Positions 18,427-26,353 of a DNA stretch of 64,000 bases are shown here, piece after piece. Position numbers and translations under genes: made by a program. Every line of letters begins with the position of its first letter. Positions within the stretch are counted from its first letter, which is position 1. Source of the stretch: JBNKFQ01 sp050289385 (GTDB taxonomy: Bacteria; Pseudomonadota; Gammaproteobacteria; Pseudomonadales; Porticoccaceae); assembly GCA_050289385.1 (NCBI GenBank), contig JBNKFQ010000281.1:41881-105880 (forward strand), read 5' to 3'. Below the pieces are notes generated by a model. It was given only the letters and a program-made list of their open reading frames with translations. It was not told where the DNA came from and did not search any database.

Positions 18427-18861
18427 CTATTCACATCCTTCACGACCATTGTCGCCAAGGTTTGTGCCCATCTGTTGCAGCCAATCGACAAATAAACTGC
18501 GTTCTGCTGGCGAAAATCCGGCCATCATCCGATCTTCGAATTGGTGCATGACATCGAATAATTGCGCAAAAAATGCCTCGCCTTGTGATGTCATTTTGAC
18601 GATCTTGGCGCGGGCATCGTAGTCGGCTGCTTCCCGGGAGACCAGACCACGATCCTCCAGTTTATCGAGCAAACCAGTGAGGGTGGCGGCGCGGACACCT
18701 GTGCATTTTTGCAGTTGCTTCTGTTCCATACCTGCGCCGTGGTAAAGATAACCGAGGATTTCGAACTGAGACGTAGACAGGTTGTAATCACTTAGTTCCT
18801 CATTGAAGGCGTTGCGCATGGTGATGTAGGTGCGTTTTAGCCAGAAGACAGGCTTTGACAT
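18427..18861 (-). CDS. MarR family transcriptional regulator
   Basis: A 144-residue winged-helix repressor: dimerisation helices at both ends and a wHTH around LSTSQFEILGYLYHGAGMEQKQLQKCTG with the wing LEDRGLVSREA. Such proteins usually repress themselves and a neighbour and release DNA on binding small phenolic ligands. The ATG at 18861 (MSKPVFWLKR) is preferred over the upstream in-frame TTG. Identical palindromes before this gene and the SDR gene support direct control of both. Confidence 0.9.
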   Translation of the reverse strand: MSKPVFWLKRTYITMRNAFNEELSDYNLSTSQFEILGYLYHGAGMEQKQLQKCTGVRAATLTGLLDKLEDRGLVSREAADYDARAKIVKMTSQGEAFFAQLFDVMHQFEDRMMAGFSPAERSLFVDWLQQMGTNLGDNGREGCE

Positions 18862-18876
18862 TGGTTTCGCCCGCAA

Positions 18877-18893
18877 TTTAATTAGGAAGCTAA
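18877..18893. promoter_or_regulatory. Putative MarR autoregulatory operator
   Basis: The 17-mer TTTAATTAGGAAGCTAA is repeated here. With its next bases it gives the perfect palindrome AATTAG-N4-CTAATT, suited to a MarR dimer, 16 bases upstream of the marR start. Confidence 0.7.
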
Positions 18894-18965
18894 TTATATT
18901 TTGTAATCAATTTTTGTCAACGGATTGGAGAAAGTTAAATGTCAATTGAGTATCACCAATCGTAA

Positions 18966-19295
18966 TTGGGTCAGTTGCGGCAGTTGATTGGCAAGATGAA
19001 GGCTTTTTGCGATTGCGGCAAGGGCAACAAGGTCAAGGTCTCCCCCAAAACCTGCGAGGAGTCCCCCGAACCGCGGGCTGCCATGACCTGGGCGCAACAC
19101 CTCAAGCGGGTCTTCAATATCAATGTGACCACCTGCCAGCACTGCGGAGGTCAACTCAACGTCATTGCCTGCATTGAAGACCCGGTGGTGATCCAGGCCA
19201 TACTGGCGCATCTGGCGCAAAAAGAGAAAGCCCTGCCGGCAGAACGGATACTGCCGGAAGACCGAGCCCCACCACAACGAGACTTGTTTGACTGA
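18966..19295 (+). pseudogene. IS91-type transposase C-terminal remnant
   Basis: The frame encodes only the C-terminal tail of a Y2 (HUH) IS91-family transposase: MTWAQHLKRVFNINVTTCQHCGG followed by VIACIEDPVVIQAILAHL and ending DLFD. The CxxC in TCQHCGG is typical of this tail. The catalytic HUH and two-Tyr regions are missing, and no ATG with a ribosome site precedes the fragment. It marks the left side of the accessory zone that runs to about 27 kb. Confidence 0.82.
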
Positions 19296-19882
19296 TTTCC
19301 CCGGTATTTCCATTCAGCAGTGGTCCTGGCGGGCAACGGCGGGTGCCTGTTGACCAAGGGGCAAAAATTCGGCATTTGGGGGAATAAGGGTAGCGACGGA
19401 GCCGTGAAAACCGGGCCAAAACTGATCAAACTGCGGCCAATCACAGGCAATGCAGCAACCAACATCGCAGTTGACCGCCAGAAAAAGGGCGTTGATTCTT
19501 CCTATACCCACTTCTTCGCAGTGAAGGCACTCTGCAAATTCGCGACAGCCTGGGTAATGACCGGGATGTACGTAATGGTATTCGCGGTGTCTCTGCCGGG
19601 CAGAATGCTCTGGCACTGGTCAATGGCAGGTGGTCAGGGTACTTCCGCATGACGTTAACGTTATACGCGATTCAAAAAATATTTTTCTAACGGAGAATAA
19701 CGAAAGGATAGGCGTTTAAAGTGGAAGAAATTTGATTTTCTTTATTGTCATCCCTCGTTGTTGAGTTACTCATTCCACGCCAATGTAAAATTATTTTGTA
19801 AAACATGTCTCCTTCTGGGGAGCCTCAATCGTTATAGTGTTGAGGTTAAGCCTCAAAACAGACGTTTTTACCAGGAGGTTCT
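19296..19882. other. Non-coding stretch after the IS91 remnant
   Basis: There is a frame of 110 codons on the plus strand (19320-19652), but its composition is unlike a conserved protein and it has no ribosome site. It is probably the 3' untranslated part of the dead IS91 element. The last 200 bases are AT-rich and hold the promoter of the YCII gene. Confidence 0.45.
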
Positions 19883-20230
19883 ATGAACGAATATATGTTG
19901 TTATACAAAGGTGGCGATCCTGATTTTTGTGCAGATAGTCCAGAATACGCGGAGGTGATGGGGCGTTGGGCAGAGTGGTTTGCCAACTTGGGGAGTGAAG
20001 GTCGTTTAGCCAATGGTGGCTCGCCTCTGCTTTTTTCTGGGCAGCGAATTACCCGAGATTTTGTGGTTACAGATATTGCCGCCTCAGAAGCCAAAGAATT
20101 GGTGAGTGGCTATAGCATTATTAAGGCCAATAGTCTTGAAGAGGCGGTTGAGTTGAGCAAAGGCTGTCCAATTTTTGAGTCGTCCATCGATTATGTAGAG
20201 GTCCGTGAAGTTATGAAGGTGGCGCCATAG
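19883..20230 (+). CDS. YCII-related domain protein
   Basis: A 115-residue ferredoxin-like dimeric protein of the YCII/DGPF group (MNEYMLLYKGGDPDF, later VTDIAASEAKELVSGYSII). A good CAGGAGG ribosome site precedes the ATG. Proteins of this family are commonly encoded next to ECF-type sigma factors of the next gene's class. Here the two are convergent, about 215 bases apart. The biochemical role is unknown. Confidence 0.85.
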   Translation: MNEYMLLYKGGDPDFCADSPEYAEVMGRWAEWFANLGSEGRLANGGSPLLFSGQRITRDFVVTDIAASEAKELVSGYSIIKANSLEEAVELSKGCPIFESSIDYVEVREVMKVAP

Positions 20231-20279
20231 TGCAACCTGCTTGAGTGTATGCGCCAAGCGCCACTTCTTAGAAAAGTAC

Positions 20280-20301
20280 CCGGGTGGTTTTAACCACCCG
20301 G
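20280..20301. other. Hairpin downstream of YCII gene
   Basis: CCGGGTGGTT pairs with AACCACCCGG across a 2-base spacer, a perfect 10-bp stem 50 bases after the YCII stop. No T-run follows. A short frame (20241-20429) reads through it, so it could equally be a decayed coding fragment that I do not recognise. Confidence 0.4.
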
Positions 20302-20444
20302 ATTGTATCGACCTGGGCAACAAGCACAAAGTGGAACAATTGACCGAGTGGGTTCAGGGTGCGCTCAGTAAGACTCACTTTCGGGATGTGCTTAAAGGGT
20401 TGAATAAGCCCGAGCAGGGCGTTCTATGATGAGTTTTAAGAATT

Positions 20445-21734
20445 CTAATCTTTTGGGACTGTTACCAAGAGCCGTTGGATTTGGCTTATCATCAGTTTTT
20501 GCTCTTGAGGTGAACCTCCCAGTTTTTTCGCGGCTTCGGCATGTTCAAATGCTTTTTCAGGCTGTTTGGTTTTCGCATATAAATGGGCGAGTGTTGCGTC
20601 AGGCAGGTGGGAATCTTTAAAGATTTTATGATTTTTAATGGTCGTGACCTGCTCAATGGCTAATGCCGCCGAGCCAGCATAGGCCAATGCAATCGCCCGG
20701 TTTAATACTGCCAATGGCGAGTTGGTAATGGCAGCTAATTGCGAATACAAATTAGTTATGATATTCCACCGCGTTGTTTCAAATGACGCAGCCATGCAGT
20801 GTTCTTTGGCTATAAGTGCCTCTATGGTAAAGCGACCCATAGGGTCTTCACTGGCCAGTTGCCTGGCATGGTTTAATAGTTCATTGGCGTGTTGAATTTT
20901 TTCGTTGTCCCAACGCATCCGGTTTTGTAGGTCAATGGGAATCGGGGTTCCATTGCTGTCTATTCTGGATTCTAACCGGGCTAAGTGAAAGTGGAGCAGT
21001 GAATATAATCCGTAGGTTTCACGGTTGGCCAAATTAGGAGATTCGATAATGATTCGAACTAACCCTAATGCTTCGAGGCAAAACATTTTGTTCGTTACTT
21101 CTTGTTTGTTACCGTGATAGCCTTCATTAAAAAGCAGGTATAACACGGTGTGAACGGTATTGAGTGAAGCGTTTAATGTATTCTGGTCTGGAAGTGAAAA
21201 GCTTTGCTGCTTTAATAGTTGTTTGGTTCGCAGCAAACGTTTTTTTACCGTGGCTACAGGAATAAGCAGTGCGCGCGAGATGGCATCAATACTTAATCCA
21301 CAAAGTATTTGTAAAATGATAGGGATTTGATTTTCTACTGATGTATTGGTATTGCAACAGGCAAAAATCATTCTGAGTTGGTCATCTTGAATAAGGTCAT
21401 CGCTGAACTGCGTGTCAATTGTTGAAGGCAGTGACCATTCGCTTTCTAAAAAGAGCGCCAGATCTGGCGTTAATTTAATTTTATTTTTGTTGGCGCGAAT
21501 AGTGTCAATAGCTTGGTTTTTGGCTGCTGTCACTAGCCAGGCTCTCGGGTTGGGTGGAATACTGCCGCTTTGCCATTGCGTGAGGGCCTTGTAAAAGGCT
21601 TCCTGCAGGGTATCTTCCGCAAGTTCGATGTTTTCGATACCTAATATTCGAGTAAGCACGGCTAGAAGACGTGGCGCATCGCTTTTATAGATAATTTCGA
21701 GTGTTTGTCGTGCTGAAGGGTTAGACGTGTTCAC
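20445..21734 (-). CDS. ECF-type RNA polymerase sigma factor with C-terminal DUF6596/TPR-like domain
   Basis: About 429 residues from the GTG at 21734 (VNTSNPSARQTLEIIYKSDA). Sigma region 2 is seen in LAEDTLQEAFYKALTQW with ARAWLVTAAKNQAIDTIR, and region 4 in LCGLSIDAISRALLIPVATVKKRL. The remaining 230 residues form the helical extension with YLLFNEGYHG and FTIEALIAKEHC typical of this subgroup. No anti-sigma gene is adjacent; in this subgroup the long C-terminal domain is thought to take that role. Upstream in-frame codons exist to 21833, but the added sequence is not family-like. Confidence 0.88.
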   Translation of the reverse strand: MNTSNPSARQTLEIIYKSDAPRLLAVLTRILGIENIELAEDTLQEAFYKALTQWQSGSIPPNPRAWLVTAAKNQAIDTIRANKNKIKLTPDLALFLESEWSLPSTIDTQFSDDLIQDDQLRMIFACCNTNTSVENQIPIILQILCGLSIDAISRALLIPVATVKKRLLRTKQLLKQQSFSLPDQNTLNASLNTVHTVLYLLFNEGYHGNKQEVTNKMFCLEALGLVRIIIESPNLANRETYGLYSLLHFHLARLESRIDSNGTPIPIDLQNRMRWDNEKIQHANELLNHARQLASEDPMGRFTIEALIAKEHCMAASFETTRWNIITNLYSQLAAITNSPLAVLNRAIALAYAGSAALAIEQVTTIKNHKIFKDSHLPDATLAHLYAKTKQPEKAFEHAEAAKKLGGSPQEQKLMISQIQRLLVTVPKD

Positions 21735-22125
21735 TGCGCGTTTGCTTGCTGCCAACAAAATTGTAGTTGTGATTTTAACGCATCTCGTGAAGTAGCACAT
21801 GCATCTGTTGCTTAACAAGCCAAAACAAGACACCGATAACTAGCAGCACTAGAAGAGGTCGCCAAATGAATGGAATCAGAACTACGACTTCACACCCATC
21901 TGCTTTTGAAATAATCGCACAGAACAGGCTATTTGATACATCGAGCAATCGGTTTTGAGGCGATAGAGAGGAAACTGGGCAAGTACGGCCGTACACCGCC
22001 CTGCCACTGCTATGGCACTAATTAATCACAGCGGACCTTCTTCCTTGAATTTGAGCATAATTGGAGTCAAACCCCATATTGCTTCGGCTGAATAAAGCGC
22101 AGCCATTAATCTGTTTCGAAAGCCG
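21735..22125. other. Intergenic stretch between sigma factor and cupin genes
   Basis: I see no supported gene. A 73-codon minus frame at 21775-21996 has one hydrophobic stretch but no ribosome site and overlaps the leader of the sigma factor. The sigma factor promoter should lie here. Confidence 0.4.
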
Positions 22126-22159
22126 AAAAGCCCGATAGCATGAAGCTACCGGGCTTTTT
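22126..22159. terminator. Bidirectional terminator downstream of cupin gene
   Basis: AAAAGCCCGATAGC (22126-22139) pairs with GCTACCGGGCTTTT (22145-22158) with one mismatch and a short loop. It has A-tracts and T-tracts on both sides, so it can end transcription in either direction. It follows the cupin stop codon (22175) on the minus strand. Confidence 0.8.
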
Positions 22160-22174
22160 ACTATAGTCCTGTCA

Positions 22175-22573
22175 TTATTTATTGGCGACCAGATCTACTG
22201 CAATAATAGTACAAGGTTTACCTGAGGTATTTTCCATCCAGTGAACTGTGTCAGCCATTTCAGTCCAGGTGTCACCGGGTTTAACGACTCGCGCTACGTC
22301 TCCACGGTGTTCTGTCATTGACCCTTCCAGAATATAGACGACCCCAGGTCGATCGGCGTGCGAGTGCTCGGCAATAGTTCCACCGGGCTCAATCACAATA
22401 CGGCGTGCTCGTAGAGCGAAGCCATCCATTACTGAAATTTGTTCACCTATAGCTTCATGGAGCTCCAGAGGGGTGACGTCGAGCCCCTGTGTCTCCTTGG
22501 GCTTTTCTGCGAAAGCGGCTGAGGCGCTGGCGATGACGGCTGTGGCTAAGGCTAATTTTTTTATAAAGTGCAT
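22175..22573 (-). CDS. Secreted cupin domain protein
   Basis: A 132-residue cupin with a signal peptide (KKLALATAVIASASAAFAEK), so probably periplasmic. Motif 1 is IEPGGTIAEHSHADRPGVVYILEGSM (split here by the His pair HSH) and motif 2 is VVKPGDTW...VHWMENTS; the His residues would bind a metal. The ligand is unknown. It stands alone, between a terminator and a 600-base region without genes. Confidence 0.82.
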   Translation of the reverse strand: MHFIKKLALATAVIASASAAFAEKPKETQGLDVTPLELHEAIGEQISVMDGFALRARRIVIEPGGTIAEHSHADRPGVVYILEGSMTEHRGDVARVVKPGDTWTEMADTVHWMENTSGKPCTIIAVDLVANK

Positions 22574-23189
22574 TATTGAGCTCCGATGTTATGTATTTAT
22601 TAGTGGTTAAATACGTATGCAGTTAGACCAGTGGAATAAAGCGCAAACCAAAAGGGCAGCCGACATCTTAAGGGCTATTTCTACAATATTAGCGATTAAG
22701 GTACACCTGCCTATGCTTGCCTGGAAATAGATACCGCAATTCTCTCAAGGTTTACTATTGGATCCTCGCCCAAAGAGGCTAGAGCCTTTGCCTGAGAGTG
22801 AATATCCGTGTTATTACTGGTATGAATGGTGTTTTTTGCGTAGTTCTTTGGTCTTATTTTGGCAATTACTACCGAATTTAAAAGGCCATGAATAACGAAC
22901 TTGATCGCCCCGCGATCATTTTCAGGTTAGCGACTGGGTTATCAGACCACGGAACTCATGAAATCCCTCTTTGTGCTCGCAGAAATTCCTCGCGCTGAGT
23001 GCGATAGTCAGATAGATGGGGGGGTTAGCTTAGATCTGAACGTCTACAGATAGTGGTTAGGTGGCAAACAAGCGTTTTGCGTGCCCTCTACCCTGGCACC
23101 AACGTTGGCCGAAAAGAAGATGCCTTCCTGATCCGCCTCTTCCCTATGGTTCCCTATCAGCGCAACTAACCGGGATTTCTGGCTGAGGT
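22574..23189. other. Gene-poor region where the rest of intI would lie
   Basis: No open frame on either strand resembles a known protein. By position this is where the body of the integron integrase would be, but I cannot find its conserved boxes, so it has been deleted or replaced. An attC-like inverted repeat (23056-23104) is present but its core bases are in the wrong order. Confidence 0.4.
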
Positions 23190-23252
23190 TTTGGTGCTGT
23201 ATCCACGAAGACGAGTTTCTCTACGTACAGACTCTAGAAATGGGCTCGCCAT
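23190..23252 (-). pseudogene. intI: Truncated integron integrase (N-terminus only)
   Basis: From the ATG at 23252 the frame reads MASPFLESVRRETRLRGYS and then KT, which matches the start of chromosomal integron integrases (SPFLxSVRxxxRxRxYSxRTE). After this it diverges and stops within 8 codons; the catalytic Arg-His-Arg-Tyr region is absent. A ribosome site (GGGGTG) and a LexA box lie upstream. It is transcribed away from the cassette genes on the right, the standard integron layout. Confidence 0.68.
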
Positions 23253-23279
23253 ATCATCACCCCCCACGCGAAATAGAAA

Positions 23280-23295
23280 CTGGTTGTATATACAG
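23280..23295. promoter_or_regulatory. LexA (SOS) box of the intI promoter
   Basis: CTGGTTGTATATACAG fits CTG-N10-CAG with the AT-alternating centre of LexA operators. It is 27 bases upstream of the intI start codon. LexA control of integron integrase promoters is established for class 1 and Vibrio integrons. Confidence 0.72.
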
Positions 23296-23473
23296 CATAT
23301 CGGTGAGTTGTCAAGAAACGTGCTCGTTTTGTCGGTACTACTGGCACGGATTTTCATCTTATTCCATTAGAAAAGCCTAGAAATTCAATATGTTGTATTC
23401 AGGTCCATTTAAATAACGGGACCAAGTGGGCAGGATATATGAGTATGCACGTTTTTCCACTGTATGAATCCTC

Positions 23474-23571
23474 ACACATGTAACAAGCAGTTGCACTGGA
23501 CTCCGCAAACTGCCGCGCTTTTTGCTTTCGCAAAAACACGCACCAATTTGCTCCACCAGTGAGCTGGGCGT
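23474..23571 (+). repeat. Degenerate attC site
   Basis: It starts ATGTAACAAGCAGTTG, a typical R''-L'' start, and ends CCAGTGAGCTGGGCGTC. GCAGTTGCACTGG on the left can pair with CCAGTGAGCTGG on the right with few mismatches. The 3' core is GCGTC rather than GCGTTRRR, probably because the element at 23572 inserted there. Confidence 0.5.
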
Positions 23572-23738
23572 CGAGGCTGTAGAAAAACCTCCACCTAAAT
23601 TTTGGATCGCGCTCTACATAAAAATCTGATGAACGTTAAGGAAACCTATGCAAAATTCACGTAGCAGCGTATTTTATAGGTTGTATTTTGAACAATTTGG
23701 CTGATTGTAAAACTCTTGGCGTTTTCCTACAGCCTCCG
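23572..23738. mobile_element. MITE-like element, 167 bp
   Basis: The ends are inverted repeats: CGAGGCTGTAGAAAAAC (from 23572) and GTTTTCCTACAGCCTCCG (to 23738), one mismatch over the 15-base GAGGCTGTAG-AAAAC core. No coding frame lies inside. CGT is present at both outer flanks. It sits at the 3' core of the attC-like sequence. Confidence 0.55.
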
Positions 23739-23759
23739 TAAGAATTTTTAGAGTAGATC

Positions 23760-24338
23760 ATGAAATCTAAGGAAAGAATCATACTTATAGCCATTCTAGT
23801 TTTTATGTTGGCGTTAAGAGTAGGTGATATTTATATAACATATCTGATTACCCCAGACTTATCTCAAGAATGGAATCCTCTCGTATCATTTTTTGGGCAT
23901 TCGTGGTCAGGTCTTCTATTTGCTCAAGTTATCTTATACTTGGTGGCGGCGTTTTGTGCTTTCTATTCTTTTTCTAAAAACGCATTTCACTCCTATAAAA
24001 AAGGCTTGCGTTACGGTGAGTTTGTATATTTCCATTTCAATGGAACTGTCGACCCTCCCAAAAAATGGCTGGCGAAATTTCTCAAATTCCCAGAATTCAA
24101 CTCGGATTCTCTATCAAAACACTTCGCATTTCTTTGTTTTGTGTATTTCTCAACCTTTATAACTATTAGCATATTCGCCATTCTTAACAATGTACTGATT
24201 CACGCAGAACATAGTCCATATATAGAATTTGTTCACTATTACAGCAATATATATATTTTAGGTGTATTTGTAATTTCTATATTCATCAATGCTCAAGTAT
24301 ATTTCTACTGGGGTTATAGTCGTTACAAAGCCGTATAA
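23760..24338 (+). CDS. Hypothetical membrane protein (integron cassette)
   Basis: A 192-residue protein with four likely transmembrane segments: ILIAILVFMLALRVGDIYI, LLFAQVILYLVAAFCAFYS, LCFVYFSTFITISIFAIL and IYILGVFVISIFINAQVYF. The loops are rich in Lys, Tyr and Phe. It matches no family I recognise. The low GC content contrasts with the housekeeping genes, and an attC site begins 2 bases after the stop, as expected for a gene cassette. Confidence 0.7.
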   Translation: MKSKERIILIAILVFMLALRVGDIYITYLITPDLSQEWNPLVSFFGHSWSGLLFAQVILYLVAAFCAFYSFSKNAFHSYKKGLRYGEFVYFHFNGTVDPPKKWLAKFLKFPEFNSDSLSKHFAFLCFVYFSTFITISIFAILNNVLIHAEHSPYIEFVHYYSNIYILGVFVISIFINAQVYFYWGYSRYKAV

Positions 24339-24340
24339 AA

Positions 24341-24396
24341 TTCTAACAAGGTGGTGTTGTTCGCCTGCGTCTGGGACACGCAACACGGCGTTATGC
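24341..24396 (+). repeat. attC recombination site
   Basis: It begins TTCTAACAAGGTGGTGTTG and ends CGCAACACGGCGTTATGC. The outer cores (CTAAC and GTTATGC) and inner arms (TGTTG with CAACA) pair as in canonical attC sites. It lies between two plus-strand genes, 2 bases after one stop and 18 bases before the next start. Confidence 0.85.
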
Positions 24397-24413
24397 GCAA
24401 TCGGTAAGTTAGT

Positions 24414-24830
24414 ATGAAATGTACTGGTAGATGTGAGTGTGGTGATATAAAGATTATCCTGACTGCAGAAGAGAAGTCGGAGAATCTTCAGCCTAGAGTT
24501 TGCGATTGCGACTACTGCAAACAATACCCATCTTCGGTCATAAGCCACCCGACATTGCGAATATCTGTTAGTAGCCCTCTGTCAGAATTGAAAACTGAGA
24601 CAAACGGGGATGAATTGGCTAGATTCTATCGCTGTATTAATTGTAATAGCCTCATTGTTGTTGCGTGCGAGCTAGATGGAAAACTGCGTGGCGCAGTAAA
24701 CGCAGAAATACTAGACGCAGATATTAGCTTTGGTGACAAAGTATATATAAGCCCGAAATCACTTAAACCTACTGAGAAAACAGCACGTTGGCACAAATTG
24801 TGGGGCACAGTTCATGGCCCTATTACATAA
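24414..24830 (+). CDS. GFA family (glutathione-dependent formaldehyde-activating-like) protein (integron cassette)
   Basis: A 138-residue protein with zinc-binding cysteines in the GFA pattern: CECG near residue 7, CDCDYCK near 31 and CINCNSL near 73. GFA domains share the fold of glutathione-dependent formaldehyde-activating enzyme, but most members have unknown substrates. It has the compact single-gene cassette form, with attC upstream and attC-like sequence just after its stop. Confidence 0.82.
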   Translation: MKCTGRCECGDIKIILTAEEKSENLQPRVCDCDYCKQYPSSVISHPTLRISVSSPLSELKTETNGDELARFYRCINCNSLIVVACELDGKLRGAVNAEILDADISFGDKVYISPKSLKPTEKTARWHKLWGTVHGPIT

Positions 24831-24872
24831 CAAAACGCAGCACGTGGACACACACTCAATATCTCAATCTAA
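24825..24872 (+). repeat. Partial attC site after the GFA cassette
   Basis: ACATAACAAAACGCAGCACG matches the left half of attC sites, but no GTTRRRY right core follows at a proper distance. The array appears to have been cut here. Confidence 0.45.
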
Positions 24873-25106
24873 GCTCAATCCAAGCTGACGTCCGCTCTCA
24901 AGGGCTTCAGCTTTTCCATCGACTTTAGCGAACTGCGGCGATATTCAATGGGTGTCCGGGGATTTGTTTGACATAAATGGAGTCACTCATTTGTAGACAG
25001 CCATTTAATAAACTCTGGTTTGCGGCAGGTGCGCCGGAGGGGTGAAGCAGTAGTAGTCCAGCATCCAAACTACTACTGACTGGCTTCTTAGAGTTTAAGC
25101 CGAGAA

Positions 25107-25427
25107 CTAACTATTGATTCGATAGGACTCATCTCTCCAAACATCACCATAACCAAGTGACGTCAGATAACCGATGGTGATATTCATCAACCTTTCCATC
25201 CAGAACTCAAGATCGTATTGCTGTGAAATTTCACTCTCCTTTGAATGATCCTCAGCGGCATCATCACTCATGGACCAGAAGAACTGGGTTAGCTCCTTGG
25301 CGTCTTCAATGCCCTGCACATCTTCTTCTCCGCTATAAACAGCTACCGCTAGCGAATTCTCAGATTTATTTGCGTAGTGGAGAGCCAAGGTTTTGGCTGT
25401 TAATTCATGGTCTGAAAATACCATCAT
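25107..25427 (-). CDS. Hypothetical acidic protein, coupled to upstream gene
   Basis: A 106-residue acidic protein (SDDAAEDHSKESEIS) that I do not recognise. Its ATG overlaps the stop of the upstream gene in an ATGA junction, so the two are translationally coupled and probably interact. Small acidic partners of basic proteins are common in toxin-antidote and effector-immunity pairs, but nothing proves this here. Confidence 0.65.
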   Translation of the reverse strand: MMVFSDHELTAKTLALHYANKSENSLAVAVYSGEEDVQGIEDAKELTQFFWSMSDDAAEDHSKESEISQQYDLEFWMERLMNITIGYLTSLGYGDVWRDESYRINS

Positions 25428-25972
25428 GACTTATACGCCTCCAATTTAAGGTCATTCATTACAGTCATTCTCTGTGCAAGACGAGTTAACTTGCCTACCA
25501 AAGTGGCAACCGTCATGCGCTTTGTAACTACTAAAAGATAGTGCTCATAGTTATTCGGATCCTGCACGAATGCCATATCTTCAGGAAGATTGTTAGAGCT
25601 TTCCAATATCCAGTAGGCCACATTAATTTGGACACCCGGTTTTTGGAATTTGCCCAATAGGTCAAGGGTAAACTTGGTTTGGTTAAACGTGCTTGAGAAT
25701 GATAGACCGTGGTGATCGCTCGCCTCAATCCAGTTTGGGTCTGACGACGAAAATAAGTAATCGCCTTCTTTAAGGCCCTGGATAATTTTCTTTCGGCCCA
25801 AGCTTTCACCTACATAGATGGTGGGCGAATGCGGCTCGATTGCAGTCCGGAACATAACTCCTGGCGTCCCGCATTTTAGCTTAGAGTGCGTTTCTACTAG
25901 TCTGTCAACTCGCTCCTTTATATCTACCAATGTTTTGAGCTGATGTTCAAAAACATATTTTTTCTTGCCCAT
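25424..25972 (-). CDS. Hypothetical protein, first gene of an overlapping pair
   Basis: A 182-residue soluble protein that starts MGKKKYVFEHQLKTLVDIK behind an AGGATGAG ribosome site. It has no signal peptide or membrane segment. The C-terminus is basic and helical (VTKRMTVATLVGKLTRLAQR). I recognise no family. Its TGA overlaps the next ATG by 4 bases. The pair lies between a broken cassette array and the XRE-controlled locus, a typical place for accessory or defence genes. Confidence 0.68.
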   Translation of the reverse strand: MGKKKYVFEHQLKTLVDIKERVDRLVETHSKLKCGTPGVMFRTAIEPHSPTIYVGESLGRKKIIQGLKEGDYLFSSSDPNWIEASDHHGLSFSSTFNQTKFTLDLLGKFQKPGVQINVAYWILESSNNLPEDMAFVQDPNNYEHYLLVVTKRMTVATLVGKLTRLAQRMTVMNDLKLEAYKS

Positions 25973-26111
25973 TTTCGACTCATCCTATAGTCCAGTGGGT
26001 TTAGCTGAAAGACCTTCACCTAATAAGAGTTAGCACCTACCTGTTACGGCAAGGTCATTAGTAGCAAGCGACTTCTATTTCCTGTTCCCGTCATATCTCG
26101 GCAAATTGGTA

Positions 26112-26327
26112 TCAACACGGGAACACCCACACTTCACCATCAACAATTGCGAATTCCTTTCCTTGGTTTTCATGCTTTTCTCCTTGAGGAGAAACATTGA
26201 CCTCTGCGTATTTGGCTTTCCAAACGCTCAAATCATCACAAACCGTTCTAAGTATGTACTTTCTATCAGTGGCCCTCAGGTGATAAAAAGTAAGATCGAC
26301 GTCAACTTTGAACTTGCTGCGGCCACC
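26112..26327 (-). pseudogene. Coding fragment without start codon
   Basis: The frame runs 71 codons between an upstream TAG and the TGA at 26112. It has protein-like composition (FKVDVDLTFYHLRATDRKYI, then EFAIVDGEVWVF), but no ATG, GTG or well-placed start. It directly follows the 26354-26776 gene on the same strand and may be the tail of a decayed gene. The family is not recognised. Confidence 0.35.
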
Positions 26328-26353
26328 CTAGGCCAAGGCTGTTGCTCCACTCA

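Noticed and set aside
20241..20429. 62-codon plus frame between YCII and sigma genes
   Set aside because: Contains a perfect hairpin and lacks a ribosome site; a decayed gene is possible, but I cannot name it.
21775..21996. 73-codon minus frame with one hydrophobic stretch
   Set aside because: No ribosome site, overlap with the sigma factor leader and no known family.
23056..23104. attC-like inverted repeat GTTAGGTGGCA...TGGCACCAAC
   Set aside because: The core bases are in inverted order on both strands (GTTR on the left, YAAC on the right), so it is not a functional attC.
24878..24985. Minus-strand fragment reading TPIEYRRSSLKSMEKL
   Set aside because: Resembles the tail of AraC-type HTH proteins, but at about 35 codons without a start it is too short to call.
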